A stretch of DNA of 64,000 bases from Mesobacillus sp. S13 (GCF_020422885.1 NZ_CP084622.1:4607001-4671000); one strand, 5' to 3'. Positions 8,707 through 16,405 are shown, counted from the stretch's first letter. Made by a program: numbers and translations. The notes: a model not told the origin generated them from the sequence alone.

Positions 8707-9147
8707 TTATTTATTTTCATACTCCTTGATCTTGCCTACTCGGTTTTCGTGACGGCCGCCTTCATATTCTTCCGAAAGCCACACGGCTGCGATTTCCCGC
8801 GCCAATCCAGGTCCAATTACACGCTCACCCATTGCCAGGACATTGCTGTCATTGTGCTGGCGCGTTGCCTTTGCGCTGAATACATCATGCACAAGCGCAC
8901 AGCGGATTCCTTTTACCTTGTTCGCAGCAATGCTCATGCCGATTCCTGTTCCGCAAATCAGGATTCCTTTATCGAACTCTCCGTTCGCCACTTTCTCGGC
9001 AACCGGAAGTGCATAGTCGGGATAATCAACAGATGTACCGCATTCGCAGCCAAAATCTTCATACTGGATATTCATTTCGTCCATCAAATTCTTGATTTCT
9101 TCACGGATGTTCACTCCGCCATGGTCTGAAGCAATAGCAACTTTCAT
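8707..9147 (-). CDS. rpiB: ribose-5-phosphate isomerase B
   Basis: Interconverts ribose-5-P and ribulose-5-P in the pentose phosphate pathway (YwlF in B. subtilis). 146 residues with the RpiB signatures IASDHGG at the N-terminus, the catalytic-cysteine segment FGCECGTSVDYPDYA, GILICGTGIGMSIAANKVKGIRCA and the conserved HND in RQHNDSNVLAMGER. RBS AGGAGG lies 8 bases before the ATG. It precedes ywlG by 34 bases. In B. subtilis ywlE is its upstream neighbour; here a chemotaxis receptor gene stands between them. Confidence 0.95.
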   Translation of the reverse strand: MKVAIASDHGGVNIREEIKNLMDEMNIQYEDFGCECGTSVDYPDYALPVAEKVANGEFDKGILICGTGIGMSIAANKVKGIRCALVHDVFSAKATRQHNDSNVLAMGERVIGPGLAREIAAVWLSEEYEGGRHENRVGKIKEYENK

Positions 9148-9291
9148 TGTAAAATCCTCCTATGTATTCCCGGCTTGCGGGGCGATCAAATCTATCGTTA
9201 TTTTCTCATATTCGCTCTGAATTATAAAGAAAACGGATTTTTTTCGATTAAATTGGGAGCAGGAAAAAAACTATATACAAAATAGTGATTT

Positions 9292-9430
9292 TATAGCGAG
9301 TTTTCATTTTATATAGCGACTTTTTAATTTATATAGCGAGTTTCTATCTTATATAGCGACTTTTTCATTTTTATAGCGAGAATTTCATTTTTATAGCGAA
9401 TTGGAAATTTCGCGCGATTTTTTCCAATTA
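9292..9430. repeat. phased array of TATAGCGA, six copies at exactly 20 bp, with capping hairpin
   Basis: Copies start at 9292, 9312, 9332, 9352, 9372 and 9392; a decayed copy (TATATACA) sits at 9272, also in phase. The last copy runs into AATTGGAAA ... TTTTTTCCAATT (9399-9430), an inverted repeat that also caps the second array at 45178-45315. It occupies most of the 325-base gap between the receptor terminator and rpiB. No gene was found. Confidence 0.92.
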
Positions 9431-9440
9431 TAAAAAGAAA

Positions 9441-9463
9441 ACCACAGCATCCCCAGCTGTGGT
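9441..9463 (-). terminator. terminator after the chemotaxis receptor gene
   Basis: ACCACAGC/GCTGTGGT hairpin with a 7-base loop, 10 bases past the stop, followed on the minus strand by TTTTCTTTTTAT. Confidence 0.92.
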
Positions 9464-9472
9464 CCCCTAAAA

Positions 9473-10768
9473 TTATAACGAAAACTTCGTAATCGTACCT
9501 TTTAATTTTTCCGCCTGAGTCTTCAGGTCTACCGCCAGTTCTTCAACATTCGCGATGACTTCTGCCTGCTGCTCTGCGGCTGATGCGACGCTTAGTGCTC
9601 CAGCTGAGGTTTCTTCTGCGATTGCCGCCATTTCCTGCGACTGCGTAGAGGTGTGCTGGATTGTTTCCATTTGGGTTTCGACTAGCGCTGTGATCGCATG
9701 GATGACATTTGCCATCTCATGGATTGTCGATGTCATTTCGTCGATCACCTGGTTCGTTCTCTCACCTTTTTTCGCTTCACCGTTCGCGGTTTCAACCTGC
9801 CTGCTGATCTGGCCAACCACATTCCGGACTTCTGTCTGGATGTTTTGGATCAGTTCTGATATTCCCTGAACGGCGTCTGCACTCTGGTCCGCCAGCTTCC
9901 TGACTTCTTCAGCAACGACTGCAAACCCTTTTCCATGCTCTCCAGCACGCGCTGCTTCAATCGAGGCGTTCAATGCGAGCAAATTCGTTTGCGCGGCGAT
10001 ATCGCCAACAAGCTGGATGATTTGCTCTACCTTAGTCGCATTCTCTTCCAATCTTTTTACTGTACCTAGAGATTCACGGTTATCATTTGCAAGTGTTTCG
10101 ATGCCTGAAATCAGTGAGTGGATTGCATTTTTCGATTCCTGCAGGTCTTTGACCATTTCCACAGAGATGGATTCAGATGCTCGCGCTTTTTCCTGGACAT
10201 CCTCGGCGATACGGATGACTTCATCGACAGACTCAGCAGTTGTCTGTGTCGACAATGCTGAGGAGTCAGCTCCCGCAGAGATTTCTTTAATGGTTGTCGA
10301 GATGACGGACGCCTGCTCAGAGGCTGCAGCAGATTGCCCGGAAATCCGGATGACTTTCTCGTTTGTTTCTTTAAAGTTACTATCTATCTGGCTCACCATT
10401 TCGCGCAGGTTTGCGAGCATATTATTGAATGCCAATCCTAAAGATCGGATCTCATCATCTGATTTCGAAACTTCCGCATCCTCGCCAATCTCACCTTGTG
10501 CTGCTTTTAAAGCAGACTGTTCAAGCTTTTGAAGCGGCTTGATAATCAGCCCGGCAGCCATATACGCAAGCAGGCCTGACCAGAAAATCCCCATAGCTAG
10601 AACTGCCGCCGTATAGACGACCGAATTGATCTGGATAAAATTTTGTACATAAGGCTGCAGGAAATAAATAAAAATTGCACTCGTTGAATACGTGATGATC
10701 GCCAACACAGTCGTCAGCATGACCATTTTCTTTCTTAATCCCATTTTGTAGCTGCGTTTAGACCCCAC
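9473..10768 (-). CDS. methyl-accepting chemotaxis protein with almost no extracellular domain
   Basis: A 431-residue receptor. Two membrane helices (about 13-35 and 42-62) are separated by only a few residues, so there is no external ligand domain. A HAMP region follows (about 62-125, ending [10 protein letters not shown]), then the coiled-coil signalling domain with the conserved tip [39 protein letters not shown], split here by position about 250-285, which contacts CheA/CheW. Start is GTG with GGGGG 7 bases before. It lies between ywlE and rpiB, which are adjacent in B. subtilis, so it is an insertion. It probably senses membrane state or a cytoplasmic cue; that is inference. Confidence 0.9.
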   Translation of the reverse strand: MGSKRSYKMGLRKKMVMLTTVLAIITYSTSAIFIYFLQPYVQNFIQINSVVYTAAVLAMGIFWSGLLAYMAAGLIIKPLQKLEQSALKAAQGEIGEDAEVSKSDDEIRSLGLAFNNMLANLREMVSQIDSNFKETNEKVIRISGQSAAASEQASVISTTIKEISAGADSSALSTQTTAESVDEVIRIAEDVQEKARASESISVEMVKDLQESKNAIHSLISGIETLANDNRESLGTVKRLEENATKVEQIIQLVGDIAAQTNLLALNASIEAARAGEHGKGFAVVAEEVRKLADQSADAVQGISELIQNIQTEVRNVVGQISRQVETANGEAKKGERTNQVIDEMTSTIHEMANVIHAITALVETQMETIQHTSTQSQEMAAIAEETSAGALSVASAAEQQAEVIANVEELAVDLKTQAEKLKGTITKFSL

Positions 10769-10810
10769 TGATAATCCCCCTGAAAAATTAATAAAAACTC
10801 CTCAAGGTTT

Positions 10811-11248
10811 TTATCGGATTTTTTCAAGGATTCTTTCGATACTTTTTTGAATTTCTTTAAAAGCTTGGCGATAAATTTGTTCATTTCCGCCAAACGGGTC
10901 TGCTACATCCAGGTTTCCCGGTTCATCAGCAAATTCTTTTAATGTAAAAGTTTTATCAGCCGCAAACGGATACTGATTCATGATCAAGCCTTTATGGCTC
11001 TGTGTCATCGTCAAGACCAGGGTTGCCCAGTCAATCTGTTCCCTTGTCAGTGTCGAGGAGCGATGGTCATGATTGATATTGTTTTCGGTGAGCACAACCT
11101 TCGCGTTGACCGAAGCTTCCGCGCCATTCGGAGCATACACTCCAGCCGATTTCACCTCAACCCCATGCAGCTGCTTGCTTTTTAAAATCGCTTCTGCCAT
11201 CGGGCTGCGGCATGTATTTCCGGTACAGACAAATAAAATGCGCGCCAT
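10811..11248 (-). CDS. ywlE: protein-arginine-phosphatase YwlE
   Basis: Removes phosphate from protein arginine residues, opposing the kinase McsB that marks proteins for ClpCP. The 145-residue low-molecular-weight phosphatase fold shows the P-loop VCTGNTCRSPMAEA with nucleophile Cys8, Thr12 (the residue that favours phosphoarginine over phosphotyrosine in YwlE) and Arg14, and the general-acid segment VADPFGGNEQIYRQAF. RBS AGGAGG precedes the ATG. It ends 42 bases before the receptor gene and starts downstream of mntP, matching the B. subtilis ywl order. Confidence 0.93.
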   Translation of the reverse strand: MARILFVCTGNTCRSPMAEAILKSKQLHGVEVKSAGVYAPNGAEASVNAKVVLTENNINHDHRSSTLTREQIDWATLVLTMTQSHKGLIMNQYPFAADKTFTLKEFADEPGNLDVADPFGGNEQIYRQAFKEIQKSIERILEKIR

Positions 11249-11489
11249 GCTTGTCCCTCCTATGAATAACTTTTCTTCATTATATGATAATTCTTGTGCA
11301 TTTTCATTTAAGATAAAGGCTGCTCTCGTTGCTTTCCGTGCATGATTTAAAAATCGCGCTATAGGGTGTCGGGGTTCTTTTCAAGTTCAAGTTCAGATTA
11401 CTTTTTTACTCGTAAAAAATCCAGGTGCCGTTCTTACTTTTGTTTAAGAAAGCAATAAAGTTACGAAAAGAGCCTAGGCAAAAAAAATA

Positions 11490-11506
11490 CACCTGACGAG
11501 CAGGCG
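11490..11506 (-). terminator. terminator after mntP
   Basis: CGCCTG/CAGGTG hairpin with a 5-base loop on the minus strand, 11 bases past the mntP stop, followed by TATTTTTTTT. Confidence 0.8.
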
Positions 11507-11516
11507 CAAAAAATTT

Positions 11517-12071
11517 TTATAGCGGGAGAAGCAATTTGAGCCCGAATGCGAGCAGAATGCTGCCGCCCAATGCCTCACTGTATGTACCAAGCCATCCCTG
11601 TACTCTTTTTCCAACCAATAAGCCTGCCCACGTAAGCGCCATTGCTGCAGCCCCGAAACAGACTAGCACAAGCAACGTTCTCGCTCCGTAAATTCCAAGA
11701 GTCAGTCCCACTGAAAAACTGTCAAGGCTGACGCTGAGGGCAAAAATAAATAAACCCTTGCCAACCGGTGTGATCAAGCTTGTCTCATCATCTTTGAAGC
11801 TTGCCCAAATCATCTGGACTCCCAGCACAATCAGGAGCAGACCGCCAATATATCCCGCTATCGCCCCAAACTGCTCGGACAAAAATCTCCCTGCCACCAT
11901 TCCCAGCAGCGGCATCCACACATGGAATAAACCAATCGTGACGCCAATTTTAAAGATATGCCTCTTCGTCAGTCTGAACATGCCCATTCCGAGACCTACG
12001 GAAAATGCATCCATTCCCAACGCGAATGCCATCAACATCAGTGTGAATAATTCGCCGGCTATTGCTGTCAT
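11517..12071 (-). CDS. mntP: manganese efflux pump MntP
   Basis: A 184-residue inner-membrane exporter of six helices that removes excess Mn2+ (YwlD). The two family motifs with essential aspartates are visible: [13 protein letters not shown] near residue 20 and [14 protein letters not shown] near 115, as expected for an internal duplication. The RBS is GAGGGGGCG before the ATG. Its neighbours ywlC (upstream) and ywlE (downstream) match B. subtilis. I looked for a yybP-ykoY manganese riboswitch in the 197-base leader and did not see one. Confidence 0.92.
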   Translation of the reverse strand: MTAIAGELFTLMLMAFALGMDAFSVGLGMGMFRLTKRHIFKIGVTIGLFHVWMPLLGMVAGRFLSEQFGAIAGYIGGLLLIVLGVQMIWASFKDDETSLITPVGKGLFIFALSVSLDSFSVGLTLGIYGARTLLVLVCFGAAAMALTWAGLLVGKRVQGWLGTYSEALGGSILLAFGLKLLLPL

Positions 12072-12231
12072 GTCTTCGCCCCCTCGGACTTGCTAATTCA
12101 GCATATGCACGTCCAAAAGGTTTTAGAAGCAGGGAATTTCAGATTGCGAATGATATTAGCAAGGGGCTTTCCCTGACTGGTGTATCGGTTTTTTCCCGTT
12201 AAAAAGGAAACTAAATAACATTCACATTACA

Positions 12232-12259
12232 AAAAGCGCTCCAAAACTGAAGCGCTTTT
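12232..12259 (-). terminator. terminator after ywlC
   Basis: AAAAGCGCT/AGCGCTTTT perfect hairpin, followed on the minus strand by TTTTTGTAAT, 10 bases past the ywlC stop. Confidence 0.88.
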
Positions 12260-12268
12260 CTCCGTGTC

Positions 12269-13312
12269 TTATTTATTAATAATCGGCAGTCCCGATGCTT
12301 TTGATAGCCGGTTCATGATGGCCTGGCCTACACCGTGTTCGGGGAAAATTTCGCCGAAAATGATATCGAGGTCTTTTTGATTGAAGGCCCGGAGTGTATC
12401 ATAAAGTGCTTCGGCGACCGTTTCCAGCTTCGCTCTTTCACCGCATGAAATCACTATGTCAGAGTCATAAAAACTCTTGTTTTCCTTCGTTGTCATCACG
12501 CCGACTTTCAGGCCTTCTCTTCGTTTCTCATTCACAAGCTTCTGGATCTCATCCTTTGTCCCGTCAACAAGGTAGAACGGCGCATTCGGAGCATAGTGGC
12601 GATATTTCATTCCCGGGGATTTTGGCGCCTGGTCTGAATCCTTCAGAGCCGGGTCCACCCCGACTTCACCAACTATCGCTTCCAGCTGTTCCTTCGTTAC
12701 CCCGCCTGGCCTTAAAATCGCCGGGATCTCGCCGGTACAGTCAACAACTGTGGATTCAAGGCCGACACCCGTTGCTCCGCCATTAACAATCCCGGCAATC
12801 CTGCCAGTTAAATCATCGGCAACGTGATTCGCTGTCGTGGGGCTTGGTTTACCTGACAGATTTGCGCTCGGGGCAGCCAACGGCAAACCGGATGCTTCAA
12901 TGAGCGCGAGCGCTACTGGATGGTCGGGCATCCTGACAGCAACTGTGGACAATCCAGCAGTTGCTTTTTCAGAAAGCGCACCATCTTTTTTTTCAAGAAT
13001 GATCGTCAAAGGACCAGGCCAAAAAGCATCCATTAGCACGGCAGCCTGTTCAGGGATTTCTTTTACAAACGAATGAATCTGCTCTCGTTTTGCTATATGA
13101 ATAATCAACGGGTTATCTCCAGGTCTTCCTTTTGCTTCGAATATTTTCATGACAGCTTCATCGCTTTTTGCGTTGCCGCCAAGGCCATAAACTGTTTCAG
13201 TCGGAAAAGCGACTACTTCATTTTGCTTCAGTTTTTGTGCAGCTTCAACGATTTGTGGATATGTTCTTAAATTATCCACAGTCTTATCCACTGTCCACAT
13301 TTGTGTTTGCAT
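12269..13312 (-). CDS. ywlC: L-threonylcarbamoyladenylate synthase (Sua5/YwlC)
   Basis: Makes threonylcarbamoyl-AMP for the t6A modification at tRNA position 37. The YrdC domain (about 20-205) shows VAFPTETVYGLGGNA, KGRPGDNPLI, LPLAAPSANLSGKPSPT and GLESTVVDC; a C-terminal Sua5 domain follows a PKSPGMKYRHYAPNAP linker. Start is placed at the ATG 13312 because AAAGGTGG abuts the upstream ATG and is correctly spaced for this one. The N-terminal coding sequence contains two DnaA-box matches of the cluster at 13272-13491. Confidence 0.94.
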   Translation of the reverse strand: MQTQMWTVDKTVDNLRTYPQIVEAAQKLKQNEVVAFPTETVYGLGGNAKSDEAVMKIFEAKGRPGDNPLIIHIAKREQIHSFVKEIPEQAAVLMDAFWPGPLTIILEKKDGALSEKATAGLSTVAVRMPDHPVALALIEASGLPLAAPSANLSGKPSPTTANHVADDLTGRIAGIVNGGATGVGLESTVVDCTGEIPAILRPGGVTKEQLEAIVGEVGVDPALKDSDQAPKSPGMKYRHYAPNAPFYLVDGTKDEIQKLVNEKRREGLKVGVMTTKENKSFYDSDIVISCGERAKLETVAEALYDTLRAFNQKDLDIIFGEIFPEHGVGQAIMNRLSKASGLPIINK

Positions 13313-13491
13313 GTACATCCACCTTTTACTTCTCGCTATACTAGTCTATTTCTATGAAAGTATAAAAGAAGAATAAGCAGAACTCAAGTTTTTATCCACA
13401 AATTGTGTATAATTTTAACGGATCCGTGGATAACTTTGTGGATTAATCCACAATTTACAGAATTATTTTCATAATGGCGGAGTTATCCACA
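13272..13491. promoter_or_regulatory. DnaA-box cluster at ywlB/ywlC
   Basis: Within 220 bases there are three perfect TTATCCACA boxes (13272-13280, 13392-13400, 13483-13491), one TTATACACA on the minus strand (13404-13412), and four single-mismatch boxes (13284-13292, 13425-13433, 13437-13445, 13444-13452), in both orientations. The cluster spans the start of ywlC, the intergenic gap and the end of ywlB. B. subtilis is reported to have a stable DnaA-binding cluster at ywlC, so this looks conserved. No AT-rich unwinding element or replication gene is nearby, so it is more likely a DnaA-titrating or regulatory site than an origin. Confidence 0.85.
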
Positions 13492-13898
13492 GTTAGAACT
13501 TGTTTTAAATGACTTTTTTCAAGAAGAGAGTCGGGAAGTTCCGATTGATTAACCATTTCAAATCCAAGGCTTGAGAAAAAGGAAACTGCACTCATCTTGT
13601 TCGTAACCAGATATAGCTCTTCCAGCTCCTGATTTTTCGCTGTCAAAAATGCCCGTTTAAACAGAAGCATCAAATCAGGCTGGCCAATCTGCGGGGATAC
13701 GACAAATGATCGAAGCAATCCTGCATTTCCTACCGGCTCTACTCCTAGGCACGCTTTGAGTTCTCCTTCCTGGTTCTCCATTAAAGAAAAATTCTCAATT
13801 GTATCATTCAATCCATCCGGGCTTACTCCTGCCTCTGTTAAAAAAGCTTCCAACTTTGGCAGGTCCTCTTGATTCGCACTCCTGATTTTCCATGTCAT
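13455..13898 (-). CDS. ywlB: GNAT-family N-acetyltransferase YwlB
   Basis: A 147-residue protein of the GCN5-related acetyltransferase fold. The visible pattern is WKIRSANQEDLPKLEAFLTEAGV at the N-terminus and a C-terminal ELYLVTNKMSAVSFFSSLGFEMVNQ, where acetyl-CoA-binding families have the asparagine/phenylalanine-rich strand and helix. The substrate is unknown. The ATG at 13898 is preferred to the upstream GTG because GAGGTG is 6 bases before it. Its 3' end holds a perfect DnaA box. Position before ywlC matches B. subtilis. Confidence 0.82.
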   Translation of the reverse strand: MTWKIRSANQEDLPKLEAFLTEAGVSPDGLNDTIENFSLMENQEGELKACLGVEPVGNAGLLRSFVVSPQIGQPDLMLLFKRAFLTAKNQELEELYLVTNKMSAVSFFSSLGFEMVNQSELPDSLLEKSHLKQVLTVDNSAIMKIIL

Positions 13899-13976
13899 CT
13901 CTATCACCTCAAAATAAGATTCTAGTAAATTAATATGAGAGACATGAAAAAGTAGAACCTAAAAGATAAAAAGAAA

Positions 13977-14010
13977 CACGGCAGCCTTCATTAACATGAA
14001 AGCTGCCGTG
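13977..14010 (-). terminator. terminator after the KGG-repeat stress gene
   Basis: CACGGCAGC/GCTGCCGTG perfect 9-bp stem with a 16-base loop, followed on the minus strand by TTTCTTTTTAT. Confidence 0.9.
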
Positions 14011-14044
14011 CATCCTCTTGATTCCGGTTATCTAAGCCAACTGA

Positions 14045-14431
14045 TTAGTTATTGTTGTTACTGCGGGAATTACCGCCTTTTTCACCGATTTCTTCATAGA
14101 AGCTTCGATCATGGTTTTCAGAGGTCGCTTCTCCGCCTTTGCGGCCGATCTCCTGATAGAAGTCCTTATCGTGGCTTTCTGATGTTGCTTCGCCACCCTT
14201 TTTCCCGATTTCCTGGTAGAATTCGCTGTCATGGCTCTCAGCAGTAGCCTCTCCGCCTTTGCGGCCAATTTCCTGATAGAAATCTTGATCGTGATTGTTC
14301 GAAGTTGCTTCGCCGCCTTTACGGCCGATTTCCTGATAGAATTCGCTGCCATGGTTTTGGCTTGTAGCTTCGCCGCCCATGCGTCCTCGTTCTTCACGTG
14401 ACATCTTATCATTATTATTGTTTTTAGCCAT
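14045..14431 (-). CDS. GsiB-like general stress protein of KGG repeats
   Basis: A very hydrophilic 128-residue protein made of five near-identical 20-residue units, each GGEAT(S/A)xxHDxxFYQEIGRK, ending in a KGG and an Asn-rich tail. This is the KGG (stress-induced repeat) pattern of B. subtilis GsiB, a desiccation- and glucose-starvation-induced protein with LEA-like character. Start is set at the second ATG (14431), because AAGGAGG touches the first ATG but is 9 bases before this one. The DNA repeats have a 60-base period, so copy-number change by slippage is likely. A sigma-B-like promoter lies upstream. Confidence 0.88.
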   Translation of the reverse strand: MAKNNNNDKMSREERGRMGGEATSQNHGSEFYQEIGRKGGEATSNNHDQDFYQEIGRKGGEATAESHDSEFYQEIGKKGGEATSESHDKDFYQEIGRKGGEATSENHDRSFYEEIGEKGGNSRSNNNN

Positions 14432-14487
14432 TTTACTCATCCTCCTTGAAATCTAAGTTTTGATGTTACACTACTTTGAATATCCGG

Positions 14488-14513
14488 ATTCCCCCCACCT
14501 GAAACTATTAAAA
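14488..14513 (-). promoter_or_regulatory. candidate sigma-B promoter of the GsiB-like gene
   Basis: Minus strand TTTTAA (14508-14513, consensus GTTTAA), 14-base spacer, perfect GGGAAT (14488-14493). About 57 bases before the start codon. The match fits the sigma-B control known for gsiB, but the -35 has one mismatch. Confidence 0.5.
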
Positions 14514-14650
14514 AGGGAATGTAATATGCTTGTTTGAAGAATGTAATATTTTTGGAAATTCTGACAGGTATATTTCCTCTCCTACCAAGTATTTCATACG
14601 AGAAGCTAGCTAATGTTTCCTAGCTTCTCATAGTGAAAAATTCTTAAGTG

Positions 14651-14693
14651 AGTGATTTAAGTCACTATGCCACCATTTTTGTCTGGTTATAAT
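14651..14693 (+). promoter_or_regulatory. class II Fnr/Crp-type promoter of the haemoglobin-cupin operon
   Basis: The dyad AGTGATTTAAGTCACT (14651-14666) matches TGTGA-N6-TCACA in eight of ten conserved positions and is a perfect palindrome in its arms. The -10 TATAAT is at 14688-14693, predicting a start at 14700, so the dyad is centred at exactly -41.5, the activating position for Fnr-type regulators. No good -35 exists, as expected for an activated promoter. Regulator identity is inferred. Confidence 0.7.
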
Positions 14694-14737
14694 AAATGTA
14701 ATCAATTGAAAACCTTTCTCAAAAAAGGGGGAACGGG

Positions 14738-15115
14738 ATGGAAATCAAAACAATATACGAGAAGATTGGCGGAGATGAGTCAATCCGCAAGATAGTCGAT
14801 ACATTTTATCCAAAGGTTTACGAAAATGAGGAGCTCAGTCCATTGTTCGAGGGCGATATCAATGAAATCAAACGGAAGCAGTGGATGTTCCTCACCCAGC
14901 TGACTGGAGGCGGTGCACTGTACAGCGAGGAATTTGGACCACCTAATATGAGAGTCAGGCATATGCCATTCGAAATTACACCAGTGCGCGCCCAGGCATG
15001 GCTGAAGCTGATGCATGAAACACTGACAGAAACTGGCTTGATTGACACCGAGGGCGGCAAAGCGCTGTTCGATCGTTTGAGCCAGATCGCACCGATTATG
15101 ATCAATAGACAATAA
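14738..15115 (+). CDS. truncated haemoglobin, group II (YjbI-like)
   Basis: A 125-residue 2/2 globin that binds haem and O2 or NO. The proximal histidine is in MRVRHMPFEI near residue 76, with YPKVYENEELSPLF (helix B/E region, Phe-Tyr), the WMFLTQLTGGG segment and a C-terminal LFDRLSQIAP. This matches group II (trHbO) proteins such as B. subtilis YjbI. The RBS is AAAGGGGGAA. It is followed 15 bases later by a cupin gene and preceded by an Fnr-type promoter, which points to use under low oxygen or nitrosative stress. In B. subtilis yjbI sits with yjbH/spx partners; that context is absent. Confidence 0.92.
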   Translation: MEIKTIYEKIGGDESIRKIVDTFYPKVYENEELSPLFEGDINEIKRKQWMFLTQLTGGGALYSEEFGPPNMRVRHMPFEITPVRAQAWLKLMHETLTETGLIDTEGGKALFDRLSQIAPIMINRQ

Positions 15116-15130
15116 GGAGGAATTTTTATC

Positions 15131-15472
15131 ATGGAAAAACAATCATTGAAACAATACCAGGAATTCAGCGAAGAACGTTTTACGAAAAGAATTGTTTTCA
15201 AAAAAGGTGACAGCACTGTGTTCCTGTTGAACTTCATGCCAGGCCAGGAACTACCAAAACACACGCATCCAGGTACTGAAGTGTTCATTTTAACAATGCA
15301 GGGAGAAGGCACTTTCATTGTTGATGGTGATGAGATCGTGGCCGCAGCAAACGAAACTGTCCACCTTGGAGGCGCAGAAGAACTGGCCTATAAAAACACC
15401 GGATCAGAGCCAGTCACACTTTATGTGATGCTTAACAAGATTCCGGATGAAAGATTTGCGCAGAATATTTAA
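15131..15472 (+). CDS. small cupin-domain protein
   Basis: A 113-residue single-domain cupin. Motif 1 reads PGQELPKHTHPGTEVFILTMQGEGTF (seen about 38-63, histidines in HTHP and Glu as metal ligands) and motif 2 is the weaker VHLGGAEELAYKNTG without a clear His pair match, so a metal site is likely but not certain. RBS AAGGAGG is upstream, 15 bases after the haemoglobin stop, so both are one operon. Function is unknown; pairing with a globin suggests a role in oxygen, NO or sulfur chemistry, which is inference. Confidence 0.82.
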   Translation: MEKQSLKQYQEFSEERFTKRIVFKKGDSTVFLLNFMPGQELPKHTHPGTEVFILTMQGEGTFIVDGDEIVAAANETVHLGGAEELAYKNTGSEPVTLYVMLNKIPDERFAQNI

Positions 15473-15524
15473 GATCAACAAGATTTATGCAAAAGCCCAA
15501 ACAAAGAGCGGAATTTCCCCACCT

Positions 15525-15620
15525 GGTCGATATATTCGGAAAATCCGCTGATATAATTAAAAATGTGGTCGATATATTTAAAAATCCGCTGATATAATTA
15601 AAAATGTGGTCGATATATTT
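15525..15620. repeat. phased array of GATATA, five copies at 20-21 bp
   Basis: GATATA begins at 15529, 15550, 15571, 15591 and 15612. Alternate copies lie in GGTCGATATATT and CCGCTGATATAATT, so there is also a 41-42 bp higher-order repeat. It lies between the convergent cupin and spoIIR genes. The adjacent AGCGGAATTTCC (15508-15519) resembles the AAGCGGA dyad family. Confidence 0.8.
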
Positions 15621-15669
15621 GGAAAATCGCCATTATCTGAACTGCAATCTATCTTCTTAGCTAAAAATA

Positions 15670-15692
15670 GCCCCTGCGGCCTGCGCAGGGGC
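15670..15692 (-). terminator. terminator after spoIIR, possibly bidirectional
   Basis: GCCCCTGCG/CGCAGGGGC perfect 9-bp stem, 5-base loop; minus-strand tail TATTTTTAG, plus-strand tail TTATTTTA. It can serve spoIIR and the convergent haemoglobin-cupin operon. Confidence 0.9.
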
Positions 15693-15697
15693 TTATT

Positions 15698-16405
15698 TTA
15701 TCCGAAAATCCTGTTCCAAATCTCGACGAGGAAGAATGATACCTCCACTTCCTCTTCTTCGCCGCCTTCATATACTTTTTTCTTGTCTTTTTTCTTCTCT
15801 TTTTCACCTTGGTTCTTCTCATCATCAAGCTCAGCATCAGCTGTTTCCACTTTCACGTCGCCCTTGCTGTCATTTTCATCGAAGCCTTCGCTTGTTGCTT
15901 CTCCGTTTGAGAAATCAAGGAAGCATAGTGGCGGATAGAGGACGCACCACCAGTTCGCACCTTCTCCTTCGCCAATCGTGATCAGGATTGCTTCGTACTC
16001 TCCGGCTGGATAGAGGAACTGTCCATATAATTTAGTAGGAAACTGGACTTTGTCAAACTCTGTTTTTACAGATTGGTTTGCACCTTCAGCTGCGATAACC
16101 CCTTCCGCAATCACCTGGATTTCGGGAAGCTTGGATTTGATGACTTCCCTCGCTGCTTCGATCGAAGTGAGCTCCTGAACCCATTTCGTGATTTCTTTGT
16201 TCACTTCGTCGCGGATTAGGCGCTTGATGTTCTGGTCCTTTTCCAGATCGCTGTCAGCAAGGATTCTCAGGCGGATTGCCTCATTCGGGATAATCATTGC
16301 TTCCTTCGCGGTCACTTCATTCTTCGGTGTATATAAACTTAAAATAGTACCTGCACATAGTAATAATATGTATAAAATAGCGGCTGATTTTTTCATCTTT
16401 ATCAT
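15698..16405 (-). CDS. spoIIR: stage II sporulation protein R
   Basis: Forespore-made secreted signal that triggers processing of pro-sigma-E by SpoIIGA in the mother cell. The protein has an N-terminal signal/anchor (MKKSAAILYILLLCAGTIL) and the conserved core IIPNEAIRLRILADSDLEKD, SKLPEIQVIAEGV, QFPTKLYGQFLYPAGEYEA and GANWWCVLYPPLCFLDFS. A charged, low-complexity linker (about 165-215) precedes a short hydrophobic end, as in B. subtilis. The exact start is open between a GTG at 16414 and ATGs at 16405 and 16396. It lies downstream of prmC; no convincing sigma-F promoter was found. Confidence 0.93.
   Translation of the reverse strand: MIKMKKSAAILYILLLCAGTILSLYTPKNEVTAKEAMIIPNEAIRLRILADSDLEKDQNIKRLIRDEVNKEITKWVQELTSIEAAREVIKSKLPEIQVIAEGVIAAEGANQSVKTEFDKVQFPTKLYGQFLYPAGEYEAILITIGEGEGANWWCVLYPPLCFLDFSNGEATSEGFDENDSKGDVKVETADAELDDEKNQGEKEKKKDKKKVYEGGEEEEVEVSFFLVEIWNRIFG

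Noticed and set aside
12072..12268. Manganese (yybP-ykoY) riboswitch before mntP
   Set aside because: Looked for the conserved helices and found only the ywlC terminator and unstructured sequence.
13272..13491. Replication origin
   Set aside because: No dnaA/dnaN genes or AT-rich unwinding tract; gene context places this far from oriC-type neighbours, so a DnaA-binding cluster is the better call.
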